Of a stretch of DNA of 64,000 nt, positions 37,213 to 46,796 are shown piece by piece; the first letter of the stretch is position 1; each line of letters opens with the position of its first letter. A program made the translations under genes and the position numbers. The notes beneath the pieces were generated by a model, which worked only from the letters and a program-made list of their open reading frames with translations, did no database searches and was not told the DNA's origin. Location: NCBI GenBank assembly GCA_963746175.1, contig CAVVAH010000001.1, positions 682,001-746,000 of the forward strand, given 5' to 3'. Source of the DNA: CAVVAH01 sp963746175. GTDB lineage: Bacteria; Actinomycetota; Actinomycetes; JACCUZ01.

Positions 37213-37911
37213 ATGCCCTCGTCCTGGTCCGCCCCCCGCCTTCTGCTGGCTGCGCCGCTGCTGCTGGCCAGCGCCGCCCTCGCCGGCTGCGGCGGCTCCG
37301 GGTCCGGCACCGAGGTCGAGGTGCGCGCGAGCGACGAGGCCTGCGAGGTCGCGGAGACCGAGCTCCAGGCGGGCGACACGACGTTCGCGGTGACCAACGA
37401 CGGTGACCAGGTCACCGAGGTCTACGTCTACGGCGAGCAGGGCGGCGCGTACACGAAGGTCGTCAGCGAGGTGGAGAACATCGGCCCCGGCACCAGCCGC
37501 GACATGGACGTCGACCTCGCCGCCGGCAGCTACGAGATCGCCTGCAAGCCGGGCCAGAAGGGCGACGGCATCCGCCAGGAGGTGACCGTCTCGGGCGAGG
37601 GCGGGGGTGAGTCGGAGGGCGAGGAGGCCTACGACCGCGAGCTCGAGCTGACCGTCGACGACGCCGGTCTCACCGGTCTCGACCCGGCGACCGCGGACTC
37701 CGGCGAGAAGATCGAGTTCAAGCTCCAGAACGACACCGACGGCACCCGCACCCTCGAGGTCGTCGCCCCCGACGGCGACGTGGCCGCGGAGTTCGACGTG
37801 CCCGCGTCCGAGGAGGGCGAGGCCGTCGTCGAGCTCGCCGAGGACGGCGACTGGACCGTCAAGGTCGAGGGCGGCGACGCGGACGTCGAGCAGACCCTCA
37901 CCGTCGGCTGA
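37213..37911 (+). CDS. Lipoprotein with two cupredoxin-like domains (EfeO N-domain-like)
   Basis: A 232-residue lipoprotein (lipobox LASAALAGC, Cys 26). The first domain (about 33-128) closely resembles the EfeO cupredoxin domain of the next gene: both share TEVYVYG/TEVYVYA, ENIGPGTS and ACKPGQKGDGIR. A Gly/Glu-rich linker leads to a second cupredoxin-like domain (about 135-232, LELTVDDAGLTGLDPATADS). The M75 helical domain of EfeO is absent. It probably binds iron or copper at the outer membrane face of the cell envelope and passes metal to EfeO/EfeU; this is inference from similarity and operon position. Confidence 0.88.
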   Translation: MPSSWSAPRLLLAAPLLLASAALAGCGGSGSGTEVEVRASDEACEVAETELQAGDTTFAVTNDGDQVTEVYVYGEQGGAYTKVVSEVENIGPGTSRDMDVDLAAGSYEIACKPGQKGDGIRQEVTVSGEGGGESEGEEAYDRELELTVDDAGLTGLDPATADSGEKIEFKLQNDTDGTRTLEVVAPDGDVAAEFDVPASEEGEAVVELAEDGDWTVKVEGGDADVEQTLTVG

Positions 37912-37916
37912 CCACC

Positions 37917-39059
37917 ATGACCCGAACCCAGGAGCAATTCGTGCCCGTCCGTACGGCCGTCCTCGCCGCCGCCGCACTCGTCGGGGCCGCCGGTCTCAGC
38001 GCCTGCACGACCAGCGCGTCCGGCGGGGACACGATCGCGCTGACCGCGACCGACTCCACCTGCGAGGCGGCCAGCACCGAGCTGCCGGCCGGCCACCACA
38101 CCTTCGCCATCACCAACAAGGGCTCGAAGGTGACCGAGGTCTACGTCTACGCACCCGCGGGTGACGGCGCCTTCACGAAGATCGTGACCGAGAAGGAGAA
38201 CATCGGTCCCGGCACGTCGTACGAGCTCACCGTCTCGCTGGAGAAGGGTGACTACGAGCTCGCGTGCAAGCCCGGACAGAAGGGCGACGGCATCCGGCAG
38301 CAGCTGAAGGTCAGCGCCGCCGACAACGCCACGACCGACCGGGCCGCCGCGAAGGCCGTCGAGCAGTACCGCACCTACGTCCAGCAGCAGGCCGACGCCG
38401 TCGTGCCGCTGGTCGACCAGTTCGCGGCCGCCGTGAAGGCCGGGGACGTCGCCAGGGCCAAGACGCTCTACGCCGAGTCGCGGATCCCGTGGGAGGCCGT
38501 CGAGCCGGTGGCCGAGAGCTTCGGCGACCTCGACCCGAGGGTCGACCTGCGTGAGGCCGACCTCGAGGCGGGCCAGGAGTGGACCGGCTGGCACCGGATC
38601 GAGAAGGCGCTGTGGACCGACGGCAACACGTCTCAGATGGGGCCGGTCGCCGACCAGCTCGCCGCCGACGTCCGCGTGCTCCAGCAGCGGGTCGCCACCG
38701 CCGACCTGACGGTCGCCTCGATCGGCAACGGCGCCAAGGAGCTGCTCGACGAGGTCGCCACCGGCAAGATCACCGGCGAGGAGGAAGCGTTCTCGCACAC
38801 CGACCTGGTGGACTTCCAGGCCAACCTCGACGGCGCGCGGAAGGCCTACGACGTGCTCCGGCCGTTGGTCTCGGACACCGACCTCCTCGACCAGCTGGAC
38901 GCGGCCTTCGCCGCCGTGCAGGCCGAGCTGGACACGCACCGTGAAGGCCGGACCTTCGTGTCGTACGACACCGTGACCGCGCCGCAGCGCCGCGAGCTGG
39001 CCCGCGTGGTCGACGGGCTCGGCGAGCCGCTGTCGAAGCTCACCGCGGCGGCCGTGTGA
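37917..39059 (+). CDS. efeO: Iron uptake lipoprotein EfeO
   Basis: A 380-residue exported protein: lipoprotein signal (GAAGLSAC, Cys 30), cupredoxin domain (about 36-115, TEVYVYAPAGDGAFTKIVTE), then an imelysin/M75-type helical domain with the HXXE motif in GWHRIEKALW (near 223). EfeO binds iron for the EfeU permease. ATG 37917 is used; a GTG eight codons later is possible. The stop overlaps the efeB start (GTGTGA). Confidence 0.93.
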   Translation: MTRTQEQFVPVRTAVLAAAALVGAAGLSACTTSASGGDTIALTATDSTCEAASTELPAGHHTFAITNKGSKVTEVYVYAPAGDGAFTKIVTEKENIGPGTSYELTVSLEKGDYELACKPGQKGDGIRQQLKVSAADNATTDRAAAKAVEQYRTYVQQQADAVVPLVDQFAAAVKAGDVARAKTLYAESRIPWEAVEPVAESFGDLDPRVDLREADLEAGQEWTGWHRIEKALWTDGNTSQMGPVADQLAADVRVLQQRVATADLTVASIGNGAKELLDEVATGKITGEEEAFSHTDLVDFQANLDGARKAYDVLRPLVSDTDLLDQLDAAFAAVQAELDTHREGRTFVSYDTVTAPQRRELARVVDGLGEPLSKLTAAAV

Positions 39060-40276
39060 CCGACCGCCAGGGCCTCAGCCGCCGGCACCTCATCGCCGGT
39101 GCCGGCGCGCTCGGTGCTGCCGGTGCGGTCGGCGCCGGCGCCGCGGTCACCGCCGACGCCGTGGCGCACGACGGAGGCCCGGTGACGCGCCGCGTCGACT
39201 TCCACGGTGCTCACCAGGCGGGCATCGCCACGCCCGTCCAGGGTCACCTGCACTTCGCGTCGTTCGACGTCACGACCACCGACCGGGCGGCTCTGGTGTC
39301 GCTGCTCCAGGACTGGACCGACGCGGCCCGCGAGATGACCGCCAACAAGCGGATCGGCGGGCGCACCGCCGCGAGCCGGCTCGCGCCGCCGTCCGACACC
39401 GGCGAGGCGGTCGGCCTGGACGCGGCGAACCTCACGCTCACCGTCGGGTTCGGGCCGTCCCTGTTCGACGACCGGTTCGGCCTGGCCGCCGACCGGCCGG
39501 CAGCGCTGGCGGACGTCCCCGCCTTCCCGGGCGACACGCTCGACCCCGCCCTGTGCGGCGGCGACCTCGCGGTGCAGGCCTGCTCCGACGACCCGCAGGT
39601 CGCGGTGCACGCCGTCCGCAACCTCACCCGGATCGCCGCCGGCCGGGCCGCGGTCCGGTGGGCACAGCTCGGCTTCGGCAAGGCCTCGTCCACGGACAAG
39701 GCCGGACCGACCCCGCGCAACCTCTTCGGCTTCAAGGACGGCACCGCCAACATCCTGGGCGACGACGCCGACGCGCTCGCCGAGCACGTCTGGGCGCAGC
39801 GCGCCGACGGTGCGGCCTGGATGGCCGGCGGCTCGTACCTCGTCTCGCGCCGCATCCGGATGACGATCGAGACCTGGGACCGCACGTCGCTGGACGAGCA
39901 GGAGACCATCATCGGGCGCAGCAAGGACGTCGGCGCCCCGCTCGGCTCGCCGCACGAGCGGTCGACCGTGCGGCCGGCGGCGCTGCCCGAGACCTCGCAC
40001 GTCCGGCTGGCGCACCCGTCGCTGCACGGCGGCGCGCGGCTGCTGCGTCGCGGCTTCAACTTCGTCGACGGCTCGGACGGCCTCGGCCACCTCGACGCCG
40101 GGCTGTTCTTCCTCGCCTACCAGCGCGACCCGCGCCGTCAGTTCGTGCCGATCCAGCGCGAGCTGGCGCGCAACGACCGGATGAACGAGTACGTCCGGCA
40201 CACCGGGTCCGCCCTGTGGGCGGTACCGCCCGGCGTCGACGCCGGCGGCTGGTGGGGCCAGACCCTCCTCGGCTGA
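39056..40276 (+). CDS. efeB: Deferrochelatase/DyP-type peroxidase EfeB
   Basis: A 406-residue heme peroxidase exported by the Tat system: the N-terminus has a twin-arginine motif (LSRRHLIAGAGALG) and an Ala/Gly-rich hydrophobic stretch. DyP motifs are present: GFKDGTANI (GXXDG, distal site) and the C-terminal FNFVDGSDGLGHLDAGLFF. EfeB works with EfeO and EfeU in low-pH or low-iron iron uptake and may extract iron from heme. It is the last gene of the operon. Confidence 0.93.
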   Translation: MTDRQGLSRRHLIAGAGALGAAGAVGAGAAVTADAVAHDGGPVTRRVDFHGAHQAGIATPVQGHLHFASFDVTTTDRAALVSLLQDWTDAAREMTANKRIGGRTAASRLAPPSDTGEAVGLDAANLTLTVGFGPSLFDDRFGLAADRPAALADVPAFPGDTLDPALCGGDLAVQACSDDPQVAVHAVRNLTRIAAGRAAVRWAQLGFGKASSTDKAGPTPRNLFGFKDGTANILGDDADALAEHVWAQRADGAAWMAGGSYLVSRRIRMTIETWDRTSLDEQETIIGRSKDVGAPLGSPHERSTVRPAALPETSHVRLAHPSLHGGARLLRRGFNFVDGSDGLGHLDAGLFFLAYQRDPRRQFVPIQRELARNDRMNEYVRHTGSALWAVPPGVDAGGWWGQTLLG

Positions 40277-40459
40277 GGCCTCAACTCCGCTCGCTCGTGT
40301 TCAAGATCAAGGTCAAGAGCGGCTTCGGAGGAGAGCGCGGCCTGCTCGCCGTCCGCTCGTCGCCGTTGTTGTCGAGTGGGGGGTAACGTCGCCGGAATGT
40401 CGGGTTCGTCCCTACTCGGCGGCGCGGAACCCACCACTCGGTGCGTGATCTTGTCTGGG

Positions 40460-41893
40460 TCAGTCGGCGACGCCGGCGCCGTAGGCGGCGACCTCGCGCT
40501 GGAGCTGCACCGCGGACAGGCCGAGCACCTTCTTCGTCACCGACTGGGTGCGTGCCGCGGTCTGGATCTCCCGGGGCGTCGCCGCGAGCGCGCGGTAGTA
40601 GCGGCGCAGGGTTCCCTCGCCGTACCGGTCGGAGACGAAGGCGCAGGCGAGGAACCCGACGAGGTAGTGGGCCGGGACGTCGTGCTGGTAGAAGTCGTAC
40701 GTCGGGAGGTCGACCGAGCCGGCGTCGACCTCCTTGCGGAGCGAGCCGGGAAGAGTCACCGAGAACGGCCGCAGCGTCCGGTACGCCGTGTAGTCGGCGA
40801 TCCCCTCGACCAGCCAGGTCGGCGCACCCGCGAGGGTCCGGGACTGGGTCGCGACGTGCGTGACCTCGTGGGTGAGCAGCACTGCGTTGTCGTCGTTGCC
40901 GGGCTCGAAGTAACGGGGGTTGAGGATGACGCGGCTGCGGGTGGCGGCGCCCTTCTCGTCGTCGTACGACGTCTCGTCGCGCGGCGTCCAGCCCGGCACC
41001 GTGTCGAAGGCGGGCACCGCGATCGCCGCGACGTCGTCGGAGGTCTGCAGCTCGGTCCGGAAGTAGGTCTCGATGAGCTGCTGGTCCCGCACGGCGACGA
41101 CGACCACCTTGCGCCGCCACCCGTCCGGCCACATCTGCGCGACCTTCGAGACGGCAGCGTCCGACACCCGTACCAGCGCGCCGAGCCGGCCCTTGTCCTG
41201 GGCGTCGGCGAGCACGAGCACGTGGCGGCCCTCGCGGGCGACCATCGCGCGGCGGTCCCACGGGTCCGCGTGCCCGGTCTCCGGCAGGTCGCTGTCGGCG
41301 TCGCTGTCGCTGGCGACGTACCACCGCCTGCCGCGCTGGACGAAGGTCAGCACCTGCGGCCGGGCCACCGGTCCGTGGTCGTAGCCCTTGATCGCGTAGT
41401 GCACGAGCATCGCCGGCAGGTGGTACGGCACGTCGTAGCTGTCCGCGAGGTCCGGCCGGTCGTAGTCGCGGCCGATCAGCTCGTAGTCCCAGGCGGCGAA
41501 CTCCACCTGAGCGAGGTTCGCGAAGACGGTCTGCTGCGCGCGCCGGAAGTCGGCGGCCCGGGGGTCGACGTCGGCGAGCCAGCCCTTCTCGTCGCGGTGG
41601 AGGACGGCGGCGGCGCGGCGGTCCAGGATCGAGCGGACCGCCTTGTCCCGGGCTCGGGTGTCGACGTCGCCCGCCTGGCTCTGCAGTCCCTCCGCAGCGC
41701 CGTCGCCGCGGGTCAGCAGGACCGCGAGGCCGGCGACGAGGGCGACCACGACCACGCCGGCCACCGCCACTAGCACCCGCGAGCGCTGACGGGGCGCAGC
41801 GTGGTGCACCGACGTGCCCGGCTGCTGAGGCTCGGCCGGCGCCAGCCAGACGTCCTGGTCGGTGCCGGCCTCACGGTTGTCCCCCGTGCTCAT
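40460..41893 (-). CDS. Membrane-anchored HEXXH metallopeptidase-like protein
   Basis: A 477-residue protein with a short cytoplasmic N-terminus, one membrane helix (VLVAVAGVVVVALVAGLAVLL, about 40-60) and a large external part. The zinc motif HEVTH (near 341) is followed by APTWLVEGIADYTAYR, the gluzincin-type downstream Glu. This pattern fits the MA clan of metallopeptidases. The middle region (ELIGRDYDRPDLADSYDVPY) is not recognised. The substrate is unknown. It converges on efeB across a 183-base gap in which I see no clear terminator and diverges from a methyltransferase gene. Confidence 0.82.
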   Translation of the reverse strand: MSTGDNREAGTDQDVWLAPAEPQQPGTSVHHAAPRQRSRVLVAVAGVVVVALVAGLAVLLTRGDGAAEGLQSQAGDVDTRARDKAVRSILDRRAAAVLHRDEKGWLADVDPRAADFRRAQQTVFANLAQVEFAAWDYELIGRDYDRPDLADSYDVPYHLPAMLVHYAIKGYDHGPVARPQVLTFVQRGRRWYVASDSDADSDLPETGHADPWDRRAMVAREGRHVLVLADAQDKGRLGALVRVSDAAVSKVAQMWPDGWRRKVVVVAVRDQQLIETYFRTELQTSDDVAAIAVPAFDTVPGWTPRDETSYDDEKGAATRSRVILNPRYFEPGNDDNAVLLTHEVTHVATQSRTLAGAPTWLVEGIADYTAYRTLRPFSVTLPGSLRKEVDAGSVDLPTYDFYQHDVPAHYLVGFLACAFVSDRYGEGTLRRYYRALAATPREIQTAARTQSVTKKVLGLSAVQLQREVAAYGAGVAD

Positions 41894-41939
41894 GGCCGAC
41901 CTCCTTCCCCTGTCCCGGCGTGCCTATAGCCTCCCCGGC

Positions 41940-42746
41940 ATGGCCAGCGGGACCGACGGCGGGTCGACCGCCGCGCAGCAGTGGGCCGACGAGCTGGCCG
42001 CGTGGGCGGTCGACCCCGAGATCCTGGCCGCTGCACCCGAGCCGTCCGACGATCTGCCGCCGGAGGTGTTCGCGGCGGGGCAGGACCGCACGCCGTCGCC
42101 GTTGGCCGAGCTCGCCCGGTCGGCGCTGCGCCCCGGCGGGGGCGTCCTCGACGTCGGCGCCGGCGCCGGCGCGACCAGCCTCGACGTCGTGCCTCCTGAT
42201 GGACACCTGCACGCGGTCGACACGCAGCCGTCGATGCTGCGTGCCCTGGAGGCCGCCGCGCGGGACCGCGGGCTCGACGTCACGACGTACGTCGGGACCT
42301 GGCCCGACGTCGCCGACCAGGTCCCCGGGTGCGACGTCGCGGTCTGCGCGCACGTGCTCTACAACGTGCCCGATCTCGCGCCGTTCGCCACCGCCCTCAC
42401 CAGCAAGACGCGGGACCTGGTCGTCGTCGAGCTGACGGGAACGCACCCGCTGAGGCGGCTGGCGCCGATCTGGGAGGCCGTGCACGGACAGCCGCTCCCG
42501 ACCGGGCCGACCGCCGACCTGGCCGTCAGCGTGCTGCGGGACGCCGGTCTCGATCCCCAGGTGCACGAACGGGTCTACCAGCCGGTCGTGCGCACCGGCG
42601 CGCTGCTCGAGACCTGGATCGACCTGACCCGCCAGCAGCTCCACCTGCCGCCGCAGCGCAGGGACGAGGTGGTGCAGCTGATGCAGCGCCACCCCGCGAC
42701 GCCGAGGCGCTCGGTCGTGCTGTCCTGGCCCGGCTCAGGAGCGTGA
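41940..42746 (+). CDS. Class I SAM-dependent methyltransferase
   Basis: A 268-residue protein with the SAM-binding motif GGVLDVGAGAGATSLDVVP, acidic ribose-binding residue in LHAVDTQPSML, and AVCAHVLYNVPDL as the post-motif region. The substrate is unknown. The ATG is 46 bases from the divergent metallopeptidase gene, suggesting a shared promoter region. Confidence 0.85.
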   Translation: MASGTDGGSTAAQQWADELAAWAVDPEILAAAPEPSDDLPPEVFAAGQDRTPSPLAELARSALRPGGGVLDVGAGAGATSLDVVPPDGHLHAVDTQPSMLRALEAAARDRGLDVTTYVGTWPDVADQVPGCDVAVCAHVLYNVPDLAPFATALTSKTRDLVVVELTGTHPLRRLAPIWEAVHGQPLPTGPTADLAVSVLRDAGLDPQVHERVYQPVVRTGALLETWIDLTRQQLHLPPQRRDEVVQLMQRHPATPRRSVVLSWPGSGA

Positions 42747-42822
42747 CCCGGCCGGTTGGCGGTCGTTGTTACTGACGAGTAGCATTCGTCGCAGCGTCCC
42801 CCGACCCGTCCCAGGAGGGCCC

Positions 42823-44082
42823 GTGCCCGCTCCGTCCCGTGCGTCCCGTCCGCCGCGCCAGGTCCGTGAGGTCGTCTTCGTCGACGGCGTCCGGACCCCG
42901 TTCGGCAAGGCCGGCCCGAAGGGCATGTACGCCGACACCCGGGCCGACGACATGGTGATCCGCTGCATCCGGGAGCTGATGCGGCGCAACCCGGCCCTCC
43001 CCCCGGAGCGGGTCGACGACGTCGCGATCGCGGCGACGACGCAGACCGGCGACCAGGGCCTCACGATCGGGCGCACCGCCGCGCTGCTGGCCGGCCTGCC
43101 GAAGACGGTCCCCGGCTACGCCATCGACCGGATGTGCGCCGGCGCCCTCACCGCGGTCACCACCAGCGCGAGCGGCATCGCCTTCGGCGCGTACGACGTC
43201 GTCGTGGCGGGCGGCGTCGAGCACATGGGCCACCACCCGATGGGCGACGGCGTCGACCCCAACCCGCGGATCGTCGCGGAGAGGCTGGTCGACCCCTCGG
43301 CCCTGGTCATGGGCTCGACCGCCGAGAACCTGCACGACCGCTTCCCGCACCTCACCAAGGAGCGCGCCGACGCGTTCGCGGTGGCCAGCCAGGACAAGTA
43401 CGCCAAGGCCGTCGCGAACGGCAAGGTGCAGCCCGACCTGGTGCCGATGGCCACCCGCAGCATCGAGAAGGGCTGGGGCCTCGCGACGGCCGACGAGCCG
43501 CCGCGGCCCGGCACGACGCTCGACGACCTGGCCACCCTGAAGACCCCGTTCCGCCCGCACGGCCGGGTCACGGCCGGCAACGCCGCGGGCCTCAACGACG
43601 GCGCCACGGCTTGCCTGCTCGCGGCCGAGGAGGTGGCCGAGCAGCTCGGGCTGCCGGTACGCATGCGGCTGGTGTCGTTCTCCTTCGTCGGCGTCGAGCC
43701 GGAGGTGATGGGTGTCGGGCCCGTCCCCGCCACCGAGAAGGCACTCGCCCAGGCCGGTCTGGCCATCGACGACATCGGGCTCTTCGAGCTCAACGAGGCC
43801 TTCGCGGTGCAGGTGCTCGCGTTCCTCGACCACTTCGGCGTCGCCGACGACGACGTCCGGGTCAACGAGTACGGCGGAGCGATCGCGGTCGGCCACCCGC
43901 TGGCGTCGTCCGGCGTGCGGCTCATGACCCAGCTGGCCCGCCAGTTCGAGGACCACCCGGAGGTCCGCTACGGCCTCACCGCCATGTGCGTCGGCATCGG
44001 CATGGGCGGCTCGGTGATCTGGGAGAACCCGCACTGGGAGGGCTTCGCCTCCGACAGCACCGAGCGGACGGACGCGCCGTGA
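42823..44082 (+). CDS. fadA: Acetyl-CoA acyltransferase (3-ketoacyl-CoA thiolase) FadA
   Basis: A 419-residue thiolase, the last step of fatty acid beta-oxidation. The nucleophilic cysteine is Cys 105 (AIDRMCAGALTAV), the histidine is in GHPLASSG (His 358) and the second cysteine is in MCVGIGMGG (Cys 389). AGGAGGGC precedes the GTG start. It overlaps fadB by 4 bases (GTGA), the usual arrangement for a two-protein beta-oxidation complex. Confidence 0.94.
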   Translation: MPAPSRASRPPRQVREVVFVDGVRTPFGKAGPKGMYADTRADDMVIRCIRELMRRNPALPPERVDDVAIAATTQTGDQGLTIGRTAALLAGLPKTVPGYAIDRMCAGALTAVTTSASGIAFGAYDVVVAGGVEHMGHHPMGDGVDPNPRIVAERLVDPSALVMGSTAENLHDRFPHLTKERADAFAVASQDKYAKAVANGKVQPDLVPMATRSIEKGWGLATADEPPRPGTTLDDLATLKTPFRPHGRVTAGNAAGLNDGATACLLAAEEVAEQLGLPVRMRLVSFSFVGVEPEVMGVGPVPATEKALAQAGLAIDDIGLFELNEAFAVQVLAFLDHFGVADDDVRVNEYGGAIAVGHPLASSGVRLMTQLARQFEDHPEVRYGLTAMCVGIGMGGSVIWENPHWEGFASDSTERTDAP

Positions 44083-46175
44083 GCGAGATGATCGACTTCC
44101 CGGACGAGGTCGTCACCTCGGCTCCCGTGCACTACGTCGACCTGCCCGACGGGGGCGGCACGGCGGCACTCCTCACCATCGACAACGGCTTCGACCACAC
44201 CAAGCCGACGACGCTGGGCCCGACGAGCCTGCAGAACATCGGCGCCGCCATCGACGAGGCACTCGGCCGTGACGACGTCGTGGCGGTGGCCGTCACCGGT
44301 AAGCCGTTCATCTTCGCCGTCGGCGCCGACCTCAAGGTGATGCAGTCCGGCGGCACCCCGGCACAGGCCAAGGCGTACTTCGCGCTCGGGCACGACACCT
44401 TCCGCAAGCTGCGCGACGCGAAGGTTCCGACGTTCGCTCTCGTCAACGGCGCGGTCCTGGGCGGTGGCCTGGAGCTGGCGCTGCACTGCCACTACCGCAC
44501 CCTGTCGGCCGGCGTCCCGGCGATCGCGTTCCCCGAGGTGTTCCTCGGCTTGGTCCCGGGCTGGGGCGGCTCGCAGCTGCTGCCGAACCTCGTCGGTGCC
44601 GACAGGGCCGTCACGGTCATCGTCGAGAACGCCATGAACCAGAACCGCATGCTCAGGGCGAAGCAGGCGTTCGACCTCGGCATCGCCGACGTGCTGCTCG
44701 AGCCGGCCGACTTCCTCGAGCAGTCGCTGGCCTGGGTGTCGTCGGTGGTCCGCGGCGAGACCGTCGTGCAGCGCCCCGAGGTCGACCGGGGCGAGGCCTG
44801 GGACAAGGCCCTCGCCCGGGCCAAGGGCATCGCCGACATGCGCGTGCACGGTGCGGCACCGGCGCCGTACAAGGCGATCGAGCTGCTCGAGCTGGCCCGC
44901 ACCGCGTCGTACGACGAGGGCATCGCCGCCGAGCGGAAGACGCTCTTCGAGCTCGCGATGGGCGAGGAGCTTCGGGCCGGGCTCTACGCGTTCGACCTCG
45001 TGCAGCGCCGAGCGAAGAAGCCGGCCGGCGTACCGGACAAGAGCCTGGCTCGTGACGTGACCAAGGTCGGCGTCGTCGGCGCGGGGCTGATGGCGTCCCA
45101 GCTCGCGATGCTCTTCGCGCAGCGGCTCGAGGTACCGGTCGTCATGACCGACCTCGACCAGCAGCGGGTGGACAAGGGTGTCGGCTACGTGCACGGCGAG
45201 GTCGACAAGCTGCTCGGCAAGGGCCGCATCAACCAGGACAAGGCCAACCGGCTGAAGGCGCTCGTGACCGGCAGCACCGGCAAGGAGGCGTTCGCCGACG
45301 CCGACTTCGTCATCGAGGCCGTGTTCGAGGAGATGAAGGTCAAGCAGCAGGTCTTCGCCGAGGTGGAGGCCGTCGTCTCCCCCGAGTGCGTGCTCGCGAC
45401 CAACACGTCGTCCTTGTCGGTGTCGGACATGGCGTCGGAGCTCGAGCACCCGGAGCGGGTGGTCGGCTTCCACTTCTTCAACCCGGTGGCGGTGCTGCCG
45501 CTGCTGGAGATCGCCCGCGCCGACAAGACCGACGACGCGTCGTTGGCCACCGCCTTCGCGGTCGGCAGGACGCTGAAGAAGTCCTGCGTGCTGGTCGCCG
45601 ACCGGCCGGCGTTCATCGTGAACCGCCTCCTCACCCGGTTCCTCGGCGAGGTCACGAAGGCCGTCGACGAGGGCACCGGCTTCCAGGTCGCCGACAAGGC
45701 GCTGGAGCCGCTCGGCCTGCCGATGTCGCCGTTCGTCCTGCTGCAGCTCGTCGGGCCCGCGGTGGCGCTGCACGTCGCGGAGACGATGCACGAGGCGTTC
45801 CCCGACCGGTTCGCCGTCTCGGAGAACCTCGGCCGGCTGGTCGCCGCGGGCAAGACCGGCGTCTACGTCTGGGAGGGCTCGACGCCCAAGGTCGACCCGG
45901 AGGTCGCCGAGCTGTTCCAGCAGGGCTCGTCGCCGCTGGCCGAGGAGGAGGTCCGACGGCGTGCGCTGGACGCGCTCGCCGAGGAGATCCGGCTGATGCT
46001 GGACGAGGGGGTCGTGCAGGACGTGCGCGACATCGACCTGGCGATGCTGCTCGGCGCCGGCTGGCCGTTCCACCTCGGCGGCGTCACGCCGTACCTCGAC
46101 CGCGAGGGCGTGTCGGAGCGAGTCACCGGTGCGCGGTTCCTCGAGCCCGGGGTCGCCAGCCTCCCCCGCGGCTGA
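44079..46175 (+). CDS. fadB: Fatty acid oxidation protein: enoyl-CoA hydratase/3-hydroxyacyl-CoA dehydrogenase FadB
   Basis: A 698-residue bifunctional enzyme. The N-terminal crotonase domain (about 1-300) has the oxyanion and catalytic region FAVGADLKVMQS, NGAVLGGGLELALHCHY and AFPEVFLGLVPGWGG. The NAD-binding dehydrogenase domain begins near 322 (KVGVVGAGLMASQLAMLFA), followed by FIEAVFEEMKVKQ-like (DFVIEAVFEEMKVKQ), NTSSLSVSDMA, GFHFFNPVAVLPLLEI and a C-terminal domain. In GAGLMA an Ala-Ser follows where Gly is more usual. It completes the hydration and oxidation steps before FadA. Confidence 0.93.
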   Translation: MSEMIDFPDEVVTSAPVHYVDLPDGGGTAALLTIDNGFDHTKPTTLGPTSLQNIGAAIDEALGRDDVVAVAVTGKPFIFAVGADLKVMQSGGTPAQAKAYFALGHDTFRKLRDAKVPTFALVNGAVLGGGLELALHCHYRTLSAGVPAIAFPEVFLGLVPGWGGSQLLPNLVGADRAVTVIVENAMNQNRMLRAKQAFDLGIADVLLEPADFLEQSLAWVSSVVRGETVVQRPEVDRGEAWDKALARAKGIADMRVHGAAPAPYKAIELLELARTASYDEGIAAERKTLFELAMGEELRAGLYAFDLVQRRAKKPAGVPDKSLARDVTKVGVVGAGLMASQLAMLFAQRLEVPVVMTDLDQQRVDKGVGYVHGEVDKLLGKGRINQDKANRLKALVTGSTGKEAFADADFVIEAVFEEMKVKQQVFAEVEAVVSPECVLATNTSSLSVSDMASELEHPERVVGFHFFNPVAVLPLLEIARADKTDDASLATAFAVGRTLKKSCVLVADRPAFIVNRLLTRFLGEVTKAVDEGTGFQVADKALEPLGLPMSPFVLLQLVGPAVALHVAETMHEAFPDRFAVSENLGRLVAAGKTGVYVWEGSTPKVDPEVAELFQQGSSPLAEEEVRRRALDALAEEIRLMLDEGVVQDVRDIDLAMLLGAGWPFHLGGVTPYLDREGVSERVTGARFLEPGVASLPRG

Positions 46176-46188
46176 CCCGGACTGACGC

Positions 46189-46232
46189 CATGCGCGATCT
46201 GCCCCGGCCCCGACCGGGCCGGATCGCGCATG
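46189..46232. terminator. Hairpin after the fadAB operon
   Basis: Outer arms of 11 bases (46189-46199 and 46222-46232) and inner arms of 6 (46205-46210 and 46216-46221) form a stacked hairpin 13 bases after the fadB stop. Confidence 0.7.
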
Positions 46233-46301
46233 CCTGGGAAGACCTGTCACCGAGCGTCGGTAGGGTCGCGACGCAGACGATCGGCGACGAGGAGGCAGGG
46301 C

Positions 46302-46733
46302 ATGGACTGGACGCTCGAGGTCGTGGTGCTCCCGGTGAGCGACATCGACCGGGCGGTGGAGTTCTACCGCGACAAGGTCGGCTTCCACCTCGACCACGAC
46401 ACGCAGAACGAGCACATGCACGTCGTCCAGCTGACGCCCAATGGCTCCGGCTGCTCGATCGTCATCGGCGACATGCCGTCCCAGAAGGAGATGGCGCCGG
46501 GCTCGATGCGTGGCCTGCAGCTGGTCGTCGCCGACGCCGAGGCGGCCCGCGCCGAGCTGGTCGGACGTGGTGTCGAGGCGAGCGAGATCCAGGTCTTCGA
46601 CGAGCGCGACGGCGGGACGTTCTTCGGCTTCAGCGACCCCGACGGCAACACGTGGGCAGTGCAGCAGCTCAAGGTGCGTGGTGACACGCCGCTCATCCCC
46701 CTGGACCGCCGAGGCCGCTTCGGGGCCGAGTGA
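46302..46733 (+). CDS. VOC (glyoxalase/dioxygenase-fold) family protein
   Basis: A 143-residue single-unit VOC protein of two beta-alpha-beta-beta-beta modules (VVVLPVSDIDRAVEFYRDKV; GLQLVVADAEAARAELVGRG; GTFFGFSDPDGNTWAVQQ). The family includes glyoxalases, dioxygenases and antibiotic-binding proteins; the ligand is unknown. GAGGAGG precedes the ATG. Confidence 0.85.
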   Translation: MDWTLEVVVLPVSDIDRAVEFYRDKVGFHLDHDTQNEHMHVVQLTPNGSGCSIVIGDMPSQKEMAPGSMRGLQLVVADAEAARAELVGRGVEASEIQVFDERDGGTFFGFSDPDGNTWAVQQLKVRGDTPLIPLDRRGRFGAE

Positions 46734-46750
46734 CCGACCGACGGTCGTGA

Positions 46751-46769
46751 CCGGCCGGCTGCCGGCCGG
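46751..46769. terminator. Short GC palindrome between VOC and TfoX genes
   Basis: Nine-base perfect arms (46751-46759, 46761-46769) around a single T, 17 bases after the VOC stop. Possible terminator. Confidence 0.45.
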
Positions 46770-46796
46770 CACACCGCCTGACTGCGAGGACGAGCA

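Noticed and set aside
40277..40459. Small gene or terminator in the efeB-metallopeptidase gap
   Set aside because: No frame with a ribosome-binding site and only weak, short pairing; left unannotated.
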